Assembly (NCBI GenBank): GCA_963540965.1
Contig: CAUTSA010000002.1
Span: forward strand, 1 to 64,000
Direction: 5' to 3'
Length of the DNA: 64,000 nt
DNA from: Nanosyncoccus sp963540965
Lineage (GTDB): Bacteria > Patescibacteriota > Saccharimonadia > Saccharimonadales > Saccharimonadaceae
A model generated the notes under the pieces. That model was given only the letters and a program-made list of their open reading frames with translations. It did not search any database and was not told the DNA's origin. Position 1 is the stretch's first letter; each line of letters starts with the position of its first letter. Shown piece after piece: positions 57,767-64,000 of this stretch. A program made the position numbers and the translations under genes.

Positions 57767-58960
57767 CTAGATCTTATTCAATAATTCATTTGCGCGAACA
57801 ATCATTTCATCAGACTCATCAGTCTTAATTACATAGATTGGTTTTGATCCGACGGCCGCGATATTGCAATATCTTTCATCCATATCGCCAGTATTCTTTT
57901 CCTCATCAATCGTAAAACCAAGATATCCAAGCTTCTGCACCACTCGACGCCTAACATCATCAGACCTTTCGCCAATTGTCGCAGTAAAGACTAGAGCATC
58001 TACTCCACCAAGAGAAGCCGCCATTTGACCAATTGCAGATTGTAAACGATAAATATATAGAGCATGTGCAAACACACCGCGCGAGTCACCTTCATCCCTT
58101 AACCTAATAATTTCGCGCATATCATCACTATGTCCTGATACACCCAAAAGTCCACCCTGCTTATTTAAATATTTTTCAAGCTCATCATCCGTTTTTAGCC
58201 CCAACTCACGCTTAATTGCAAGCGCAGCAGCAACATCCATCGAGCCAGTCCTTGTTGCCATCATTACGCCCTCAAGTGGAGTATAGCCCATGGTCGTGTC
58301 ATGTGATTTGCCATTATACACTGCAGTAATTGACGAACCTGAACCCACATGACAAACAATCATCTTTTCTTCTAAAATATCCTGTTCACGCATATATCTA
58401 GCGATCGAACCAACCGAAAGACCATGATAGCCCCAACGTTTAATATCATATTTATTAGCAACCTCAGTATCGATTGCGTAAGCCTTCATCAATTCTGGCC
58501 TTGAATTATGGAAACCAGAATCTGAAATCGCGATCACAGTAGTTTCCTTAAAAGTCTTCTTTAATTGCTCAATTTCATTAGCAATTACAGGTGCATGTAG
58601 TGGTGCTCTTGCTTTTGCGGTCTCAAGTTGAGCCAGACACTCTTCATCTACAATATGATCTTCTGCAAAATAACTTCCGGGCGCCGCCACGCGGGCTAAA
58701 ATTGCATCAAGTTTAGTAGGACCACCAATATACTGTTCGTCCACTAAGATTTTTTCCAAACCAGAAACCACCTCATTAAGAGTCGTAAATTTTGTTTCCG
58801 TTTTATTTTTTGTACCATCAGCTTTTTTCAGCGTATATACAATCTTGTCTCCCTCAAACTCAAAATGCAATGCGCATAGAAAGTTACTACCACGATATAG
58901 AGCATATTTCCGAGAACTACTCCCAGGGTTAGTAATCAGAATTAATCGATCGTTATTCAT
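57767..58960 (-). CDS. ackA: Acetate kinase, divergent
   Basis: The enzyme makes ATP from acetyl phosphate. The 397-residue product has the first sugar-kinase motif ITNPGSSSRKYALYR and the later IVCHVGSGSSITAVYNGKSHDTTMG (about 200-225). The active-site loop reads SDSGFHNSRPE where AckA typically has DTAFHQTMP. MMATRTGSMDV replaces MGTRSGD, and the end IYVIKTDESDEMIVRANE resembles the family tail. Identity is likely acetate kinase, but butyrate or propionate kinase cannot be ruled out. ATG 58960 follows AGAGGAG at a better distance than 58963. Confidence 0.85.
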   Translation of the reverse strand: MNNDRLILITNPGSSSRKYALYRGSNFLCALHFEFEGDKIVYTLKKADGTKNKTETKFTTLNEVVSGLEKILVDEQYIGGPTKLDAILARVAAPGSYFAEDHIVDEECLAQLETAKARAPLHAPVIANEIEQLKKTFKETTVIAISDSGFHNSRPELMKAYAIDTEVANKYDIKRWGYHGLSVGSIARYMREQDILEEKMIVCHVGSGSSITAVYNGKSHDTTMGYTPLEGVMMATRTGSMDVAAALAIKRELGLKTDDELEKYLNKQGGLLGVSGHSDDMREIIRLRDEGDSRGVFAHALYIYRLQSAIGQMAASLGGVDALVFTATIGERSDDVRRRVVQKLGYLGFTIDEEKNTGDMDERYCNIAAVGSKPIYVIKTDESDEMIVRANELLNKI

Positions 58961-59020
58961 CATTTACTCCTCTTTTATATCATCATTATATCCTAAATAT
59001 CTTTTTTATGCAGAGATTAT

Positions 59021-59058
59021 TTAGCACTCTTGCATTTTGAGTGCTAAAACACTATAAT
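59021..59058 (+). promoter_or_regulatory. CIRCE element and promoter of dnaJ-type gene
   Basis: TTAGCACTC (59021-59029), 9 nt, GAGTGCTAA (59039-59047) is a perfect CIRCE operator, the binding site of the heat-shock repressor HrcA. TTGCAT (59030-59035), in the loop, with a 17-nt spacer to TATAAT (59053-59058), forms the promoter, so HrcA would cover the -35 box. Confidence 0.92.
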
Positions 59059-59069
59059 TAATGGTAATT

Positions 59070-59972
59070 ATGTCTACACAAAAAGATTATTATGAAATTT
59101 TAGGCGTATCCAAAAACGCATCTGATGACGAAATTAAGAAGGCGTATCGAAAACTCGCCTTTAAATACCATCCAGATAAAAATCCTGGCGATAAGGAAGC
59201 TGAGGCTAAATTTAAAGAAGCTACAGAAGCAAACGAAGTACTTTCCGACAAACAAAAGCGTGCGCGCTATGATCAATTTGGTCATGCAGGTGTAGGTGGA
59301 AATTCCAACTACGGCGGCGGCAATCCTTTTAGTGGCGGCAGCTACTCATTTAATGGTCAAAACTTCAATTTTGATTTTGGCGGAGATGGCAACATCGATG
59401 ACATCTTCAGTACTCTCTTCGGCTTCGGTGGAGGGCGATCCCAAAGACGCCGTGGTGCAGATTATCGAACCGTTCTGACCGTCTCATTTGAAGAATCAAT
59501 TTTTGGTACCACCAAAACTGTTCAAGTTGACGGAAAAGAGATTAACCTAAAAATCCCGGCTGGTATCGATGATGGTCAATCCATTCGACTACGTGGACAT
59601 GGTGGACCCGCCCCTGACTCCTCTGGAGAGGCTGGTGATTTGTTGGTCCAAATTCGAGTTCGCCCCCATAAGACCCTAACGCGCGAAGGTTATATTATTC
59701 TTTCCGAACAACATATCTCTATGATCGACGCCGCTCTTGGTTGTGAAGTTGAGGTTGAAACTATTGACGGTAAAATCACCATGAAAGTGCCTGCTGGCAC
59801 TCAATCCAGTACTCCATTTAAACTTTCCGGTCACGGTGTACCTATGCGCGGAGAGGAACGTGGTCCACATATCGTAAACATTATTGTCGATACCCCAACC
59901 AACTTATCCAAGAAACAAAAAGAGTTACTTGAAGAGTTTCGTACCGCAAAAAAACGTGGTTTCTGGAATTAA
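59070..59972 (+). CDS. DnaJ/CbpA-type co-chaperone (no zinc domain)
   Basis: J-domain proteins stimulate DnaK ATPase activity. The 300-residue product has the J domain (3-70, YHPDKNPGDKEAEAKFKEATEANEVL, with HPD), a G/F-rich region (about 74-130), and two C-terminal peptide-binding domains. The cysteine-rich zinc domain of type A DnaJ is absent, so it is type B. ATG 59070 (MSTQKDYYEIL) is preferred to an ATG 9 nt upstream that lies too near the -10 box. CIRCE controls it. No dnaK or grpE gene is next to it. Confidence 0.93.
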   Translation: MSTQKDYYEILGVSKNASDDEIKKAYRKLAFKYHPDKNPGDKEAEAKFKEATEANEVLSDKQKRARYDQFGHAGVGGNSNYGGGNPFSGGSYSFNGQNFNFDFGGDGNIDDIFSTLFGFGGGRSQRRRGADYRTVLTVSFEESIFGTTKTVQVDGKEINLKIPAGIDDGQSIRLRGHGGPAPDSSGEAGDLLVQIRVRPHKTLTREGYIILSEQHISMIDAALGCEVEVETIDGKITMKVPAGTQSSTPFKLSGHGVPMRGEERGPHIVNIIVDTPTNLSKKQKELLEEFRTAKKRGFWN

Positions 59973-60013
59973 TTCTTATCCACAAACAGCCTTATGCTAT
60001 AATTATCTAAGTA

Positions 60014-60661
60014 ATGACGATTGAGAATACAGAAAACGGCAAGTATATAGCAAGCAAACAATCTCATCCCTTATTGATTTTTTTAGGACTTATTATTACT
60101 CCTTTCTTGGCAGTGGGGACAACATTCTCTGTTTTTCAAACAAAACCAGTCTACGCTGAAGGCTATGATCTAAATACAATAACTCATAAAAAACTAAACG
60201 ATTTAGAAAGGGGAAACATCTCCACTGGTTGTGCCTCGATTCAGGTTAGTCTGAGAAATCTACAAAAAAATGATTCAAAAACTCGCGTCCTCCTTGGTAC
60301 TAGTTATCAAACACTCTTAACCAACTTTCTTTCGCCCCTAAATATCCGTCTTATCAAAAACAATTTGCCAGACATTAATCTCAGTCGCGTTCAAACTGAA
60401 ATGTTCGCCTCCCGTAATGATTTTACAAATCTTTTTATTACTTACAGTCAACATTTAGAAACGCTCATCTCTCTAGATTGCAAAAATCAGCCTAATGAAT
60501 TTTATTATGAGCTTGAAAATGTGCGTTTTTTACGAGAAAAACTCGAAGACTCAGTTACAAAAACCAACAACATTATTTCCTTACATCTCCAATTAGTAGA
60601 TCAACTTAAGCATAACATGACAATCAAAGATTCCGAGAGCCAGAAAAAGGAGAATCAATGA
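60014..60661 (+). CDS. Hypothetical secreted or membrane-anchored protein
   Basis: The 215-residue product has an N-terminal hydrophobic segment (about 20-42, PLLIFLGLIITPFLAVGTTF) followed by a helical polar region with cysteines at about 73 and 156. It has a Lys/Glu-rich C terminus. No family recognised. TATAAT (59998-60003) lies 10 nt before the ATG, so the leader is only a few nt. Its stop overlaps the start of the next gene (ATGA), indicating coupled translation and a two-gene unit. Confidence 0.6.
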   Translation: MTIENTENGKYIASKQSHPLLIFLGLIITPFLAVGTTFSVFQTKPVYAEGYDLNTITHKKLNDLERGNISTGCASIQVSLRNLQKNDSKTRVLLGTSYQTLLTNFLSPLNIRLIKNNLPDINLSRVQTEMFASRNDFTNLFITYSQHLETLISLDCKNQPNEFYYELENVRFLREKLEDSVTKTNNIISLHLQLVDQLKHNMTIKDSESQKKENQ

Positions 60662-60999
60662 ATCACTTTACGTCAAGAGGAGGTAAAGCTCTAATCCGAC
60701 TAGGTATCATCTCAACCATAATTGCGATCGCAACAACCGGCCTATCTTTATATTTCTATCACGCCAGTGGCGATATTTACATCGATCGTTCTCGACCTGG
60801 ATTTCTCCCCGAAAAGCACGAAAACGAACAATTCGACAATAATTCCTCCTATCGTTTTTCTGAAGAAGGCAAGATTAGCGAACAAGAAATCGAAGAATAT
60901 CTAGAGAATATTCGACCAATCATTAATACAATCAACGAGACTAAAAAACCTTTTTCCAAAGATAGTCTTTCTGATAAGTCGCTAGGTATTTCTAATTAG
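60658..60999 (+). CDS. Hypothetical single-pass membrane protein
   Basis: The 113-residue product has a basic N terminus (HFTSRGGKALIR) and one TM (about 14-35, LGIISTIIAIATTGLSLYF). An acidic extracellular region with KHENEQFDNN and EEGKISEQEIEEYLE follows. AAAGGAG precedes the ATG, which overlaps the previous stop by 4 nt. With the preceding gene it may form a small envelope-associated pair; function unknown. Confidence 0.6.
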   Translation: MNHFTSRGGKALIRLGIISTIIAIATTGLSLYFYHASGDIYIDRSRPGFLPEKHENEQFDNNSSYRFSEEGKISEQEIEEYLENIRPIINTINETKKPFSKDSLSDKSLGISN

Positions 61000-61150
61000 T
61001 CACCGTTCCACAACCGCATAAAAACTAGAACTCACTAGCATCTCGCCTTTTGCATTTTTTCTACTATTCAATATAAGACTTTACAAAATCTATATTTTAT
61101 TTTAGAATATATAAAATCTAGTATTATTATTTGAGTAGGGAGAATTTAAA

Positions 61151-61378
61151 ATGGGGTCGCTAAGGGAAGCGCTATTAAAGAATGGCGTATTTTATTTTGA
61201 GAACGACGGCATCAGATATACAGTCGAAGGCGGAGCCGGTTGCTACATGGTTGTTAGAGATGCCAGTGGTATTGTTCGCTATCGTATCGAAGGTTCAGAG
61301 CTTAGCTCAGATCTAGTAGTACGCGACATTTCTTCCGGACTCGTGGCTTTTACTGTCAATTCAGCCTCCTTGTTCTAG
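61151..61378 (+). CDS. Small hypothetical protein, 75 aa
   Basis: The product reads MGSLREALLKNGVFYFENDG and continues as alternating short beta strands (RYTVEGGAGCYMVVRDASG, VRYRIEGSELSSDLVVRD). It looks like a small soluble beta-sheet protein. No known family. GGGAG lies 10 nt before the ATG. It has a -10 like TAGTATTAT region at about 61118-61126 and stands alone. Confidence 0.55.
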   Translation: MGSLREALLKNGVFYFENDGIRYTVEGGAGCYMVVRDASGIVRYRIEGSELSSDLVVRDISSGLVAFTVNSASLF

Positions 61379-61400
61379 AAACACTTTTGATGTCTTTTGC

Positions 61401-61406
61401 TATAAT
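61401..61406 (+). promoter_or_regulatory. Extended -10 (TGC-TATAAT), leaderless
   Basis: TATAAT ends 6 nt before ATG 61413 and supports the reality of this gene. Confidence 0.6.
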
Positions 61407-61412
61407 ATACTT

Positions 61413-61862
61413 ATGGCTATCATAATACCAATCGCAATCTTTCTACTTTTCTACTTATTCAAAAGACGTTTAGGTTCACCAACCCTAGCCTCAATCGCTG
61501 GAGCACTTATTTACAACCTCTTTATTGAAGATATAGTTCGTTTCACCTCAAGCTTTATTTCAACTATTCCTGGTTCCTATGTCCAATTTTTCGTATTATG
61601 CTTTTTTATCCTTCTGCTTCCTCTTATTTTATATTTTCGCCAGTCACATAGCCATTCAACTGGTCTTTTTTACATTATTAAATGTCTCGGTTTGACCAGT
61701 TTTATTTTTATATTGTTGGCACCGCAACTGCAGTTGTTTTTGCCATTCGACCAAATAAGTACCAATATCTTGCATACCATCACTCCTTTTAATCGTTTGA
61801 TTATCCTGCTTTGTTCTGTCTTCGCCTATCTTGATATTCTTTTTTCGCAAAAAGAAATATAA
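61413..61862 (+). CDS. Hypothetical membrane protein, convergently overlapping comEC
   Basis: The 149-residue product has four hydrophobic segments, at about 2-15, 50-72, 83-104 and 124-140. No family recognised; the first half loosely recalls CvpA-like proteins. Its leaderless -10 box argues that it is expressed. Its last 207 bp lie antisense to the comEC 3' end. The comEC tail there is hydrophilic and unconserved in character, so both genes can be real. Confidence 0.6.
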   Translation: MAIIIPIAIFLLFYLFKRRLGSPTLASIAGALIYNLFIEDIVRFTSSFISTIPGSYVQFFVLCFFILLLPLILYFRQSHSHSTGLFYIIKCLGLTSFIFILLAPQLQLFLPFDQISTNILHTITPFNRLIILLCSVFAYLDILFSQKEI

Positions 61863-62903
61863 ATAGGCAATTATTAAGTATAGATAGAGGAAACTTATAT
61901 TATTTTTTGCCACCGTTACTGTCAAAATCTGTATCTCACTAAAAGCCCCAATCATCTTAATCTGTAACTCCAGAAGACTAATCCCTCCTGTAAAAAGAAA
62001 ATAGAGGTGTCTGTAAATCCAGAACGGCAAAATTCCAACCATTGCAATACTAAATAGAATCATCGGCATCAATGGCGATAATACTACCGTCATAAAAATA
62101 GACAGCCACGAAAAGCGACCAAAATAATACAAGATTATCGGTAGAACCATTAGATTAACAGCCACCGCTACAATCAATCCCGCTCGAAGATTAAACACGC
62201 TATCGATTTTAGCCAACATTGTTCTCAAATAGCCCTTCTTTTCCAAGCTTCTTTTTTTATTAAAACCTTTTCCAAACAAGAAACCCTCTATCAATGGATT
62301 AAGGATCAATATTCCAACATATGCCAGCATCGATAATTGCCAACCAATACTATTAATAAAATTTGGATTAATTAACAGCGTTATTGTAAACGTCAAAAAT
62401 AAAATTCTACCTTTATCTAGTTTTCTTCCATAATAACTTGCAAAAATTTGACAAAAGACCACAATTGCTGCTCGCATTAGTGATGGAGTAAGTCCAATCA
62501 TCATAATATATAACAGAACAAAAACTCCACAAAAATAGCTTTTCACGAGTCTAGACATAGGCTTTAGTCCGTCGGATAGTATCTTTACTAAAACTACTAG
62601 ATGCATTCCCGAAATCACGATTAAATGCGTTAAACCGATTTCGCTAATCTCTTCTTTTAGACTACTACTTAGACCATTTTTATCCCCAACTAAGTATGCC
62701 ACGGCCAAACCGCTTATTTTTGGGTCAAATCGATTATTTAAATTTGTCTTTATATAATCACGAAAGCTATTTTCTTCCCGCGAACTCCGCAATTTGTCAT
62801 CTTTAAACTGATATTTTGTCTCGGCGGGAGACCTACAACTCACTCTTAAAAAAGTTATTATTGCAATTACAATGATTATTATTTTACTAATTTTATTCAC
62901 CAT
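61656..62903 (-). CDS. comEC: ComEC/Rec2 competence channel, core only
   Basis: ComEC carries single-stranded DNA across the inner membrane in transformation. The 415-residue product has the competence-domain signatures LTHLIVISGMHLVVLV and MIGLTPSLMRAAIVVFCQ, and about eight TM segments. It lacks most of the N-terminal OB domain and all of the C-terminal beta-lactamase-like domain. The last 65 residues are a basic tail that overlaps the opposite gene. GAGG precedes ATG 62903. Confidence 0.87.
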   Translation of the reverse strand: MVNKISKIIIIVIAIITFLRVSCRSPAETKYQFKDDKLRSSREENSFRDYIKTNLNNRFDPKISGLAVAYLVGDKNGLSSSLKEEISEIGLTHLIVISGMHLVVLVKILSDGLKPMSRLVKSYFCGVFVLLYIMMIGLTPSLMRAAIVVFCQIFASYYGRKLDKGRILFLTFTITLLINPNFINSIGWQLSMLAYVGILILNPLIEGFLFGKGFNKKRSLEKKGYLRTMLAKIDSVFNLRAGLIVAVAVNLMVLPIILYYFGRFSWLSIFMTVVLSPLMPMILFSIAMVGILPFWIYRHLYFLFTGGISLLELQIKMIGAFSEIQILTVTVAKNNISFLYLYLIIAYLYFFLRKKNIKIGEDRTKQDNQTIKRSDGMQDIGTYLVEWQKQLQLRCQQYKNKTGQTETFNNVKKTS

Positions 62904-63171
62904 AAAACCTCATTTAATTTCCGCCCCAAACTTACTTCAGAAACGTAGTATTATCAAGACTCTTTTGAAAAAATCCTCACAAATCCTTTCAATAACAGAG
63001 AGAAAAATCTTTACCATAAGCAAGATATTTTTAATCAACATAAGCAAGATATTAAATAACAGTCATAAACGGTAGCAGTCATAGATTCTTCCATGTTTCT
63101 CATTAGAATCATATTAATAGACCTGCTCTTAAAACTTGCATTCTCTCCCCCTACGATATAAGCTAGATGTA
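62904..63171. other. Intergenic region between divergent comEC and the methyltransferase
   Basis: No gene. It contains two copies of CATAAGCAAGATATT (63015-63029 and 63039-63053, 24 bp apart) upstream of comEC. A possible TTGCAT (63138-63143), 17 nt, and TAAGCT ends 7 nt before ATG 63172. Confidence 0.55.
63015..63053 (-). repeat. Two direct copies of a 15-bp motif upstream of comEC
   Basis: CATAAGCAAGATATT on the plus strand at 63015-63029 and 63039-63053; the 14-bp core is found again upstream of the cutinase gene at 51867. Spaced 24 bp, a little over two helical turns. Confidence 0.6.
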
Positions 63172-64000
63172 ATGAGAAAAAAAGAACCTAAAATTGCTAC
63201 ACCAAAACTCCCCCTCTTTATTTACGACTTTGCCACCACGGGACAGGGAATTGCTACCCTAAATTCAGAGCTCATCATTAACCAACAGTCTTATTCCGAA
63301 CTGGTCGGCGTCAAGGTTTTACTCTGGAATGCACTTCCAGGAGAGGTAATTTCCAAATTTCAAATTGTTACCCAAAAGCCACATTTTATTGAAGGAATCG
63401 CCATTGAATTTGAAAAACAATCTGAATCTCGCGTCACACCGCAAGATGAACAATTTCTTTCAACTTCCCCCTGGCAGATTCTAAACGATCAGGCCGAGTT
63501 GTCTGCCAAGTCAAATATCTTGGCTTCTCTCTTTAACCACCTCAGTAAAACTCATCCTATCAATAAAGATTTGATTCTAAATATCCCTATTCACCAATCA
63601 CCGAAAAATTATTTCTATCGCAACAAGATGGAGTATTCACTTTATTATAATCACGACACCGAAAAAATTCAGCTCGCCGTCCATTATCGCGGTTCCCATC
63701 GTAAAATACCCATTACCAGCTCCTCTCTTGAATTACCAGCCATCTTTACTCGTGCCAATCAAATAGTCGATGAATTAAATCGAACCAAACAAGAAGCTCG
63801 TTCTTTCCAATCATTACTGCTTCGTGCCAACCAATCCGGTGAAGTCAGCGGTGGGCTACTTGAGAACGGTAAGCCACATCCCGTCTTTCCGAATCTCACC
63901 GACACTCTTCTCGGCAACACCTATTCATACTCGCCTGGTGGCTTTTTCCAAATCAATTTGCCTGTCTATGAGGCTGCTTTACTGCAAATTAAGGCCTTCC
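63172..64000 (+). CDS. TrmA/RlmD-type RNA uracil-C5 methyltransferase, C-terminal part cut by window edge
   Basis: The open frame runs from ATG 63172 off the end, 276 residues so far. It starts MRKKEPKIATPKLP. The TRAM-like N-terminal half gives way to NYFYRNKMEYSLYYN, as in RlmD YRNKMEF. GGFFQINLPVYEAALL, the lead into the SAM domain, follows. The catalytic cysteine and base motifs lie beyond the window. Where RlmD has the iron-sulfur cysteine set, this reads TSPWQILNDQAELSAK, without cysteines. Which tRNA or rRNA uracil it methylates is unknown. Confidence 0.85.
   Translation, partial: MRKKEPKIATPKLPLFIYDFATTGQGIATLNSELIINQQSYSELVGVKVLLWNALPGEVISKFQIVTQKPHFIEGIAIEFEKQSESRVTPQDEQFLSTSPWQILNDQAELSAKSNILASLFNHLSKTHPINKDLILNIPIHQSPKNYFYRNKMEYSLYYNHDTEKIQLAVHYRGSHRKIPITSSSLELPAIFTRANQIVDELNRTKQEARSFQSLLLRANQSGEVSGGLLENGKPHPVFPNLTDTLLGNTYSYSPGGFFQINLPVYEAALLQIKAF

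Noticed and set aside
1..64000. Alternative genetic code (UGA as Gly or Trp)
   Set aside because: RF2 is encoded and at least one gene ends in TGA in an operon overlap (60659-60661); no gene needs UGA readthrough.
1..64000. Insertion sequences, prophage or integrase genes
   Set aside because: No transposase, integrase or phage structural gene is recognisable in any frame.

Overview
The window is 64 kb of a moderately AT-rich, gene-dense bacterial chromosome. It almost certainly comes from the Candidate Phyla Radiation (Patescibacteria), most likely Candidatus Saccharibacteria (TM7). That placement rests on a compact core gene set, very short intergenic gaps, pared-down versions of housekeeping proteins (DnaX and RecR without their cysteine modules, ProRS without its editing insertion, a ComEC reduced to its membrane core), an anaerobic ribonucleotide reductase, acetate kinase as the only obvious energy enzyme, and Gram-positive-style envelope genes. 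No 16S rRNA gene is present, so the placement is an inference. UAA, UAG and UGA all act as stops and both release factors are encoded, so the standard bacterial code applies.

Layout. 1-1408 (minus): rplL (partial) and rplJ behind an L10 leader, then rlmH. 1634-17687 (plus): an information-processing run (dnaX, dnaB, ybaB, recR, rmuC, a DHH phosphoesterase, cysS), then membrane, queuosine-salvage (yhhQ-like, tgt) and secretion genes (lepB, htrA). 17798-19829 (minus): prfA-prmC. 19830-22410: a looser stretch with an orphan membrane protein, tRNA-Val, L31 and an orphan gene with a structured leader. 22411-37169: rpsB-tsf, an RseP-like site-2 protease, a CPBP protease, greA, proS, frr, lysS, serS, a hibernation factor, secA, an M16 peptidase and murD. 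37186-45648: a PP-loop protein paired with murD, small genes, tRNA-Gln, prfB, and a large protein built from 26/28-residue repeats and flanked by direct repeats. 45743-48950: ftsE-ftsX with a CHAP-domain hydrolase. 49003-54562: ctpA, a glutaredoxin, a hydrolase, dCMP deaminase and a secreted cutinase-family esterase. 54765-57703: nrdD-nrdG under two NrdR boxes. 57767 to the end: ackA, a CIRCE-controlled dnaJ-type gene, small secreted or membrane proteins, comEC, and a partial RNA uracil methyltransferase.

Two start modes coexist. Many genes have an extended -10 box (TG-N-TAAAAT or TG-N-TATAAT) whose last base lies 6-8 nt before the start codon, with no Shine-Dalgarno sequence, so the mRNA should be leaderless. 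Others carry a clear AAAGGAG-type site and a short leader. This pattern helps choose several starts (ctpA, for example).

The most interesting items are the pervasive leaderless architecture, the repeat protein between direct repeats, the murD/PP-loop pair that may be a MurD2-MurL glutamate-epimerising module, the cutinase-like secreted esterase (suggestive given the actinobacterial hosts of Saccharibacteria), a 14-bp motif shared upstream of comEC and the cutinase gene, and intact classical regulatory sites (L10 leader, NrdR boxes, CIRCE) in a reduced genome.
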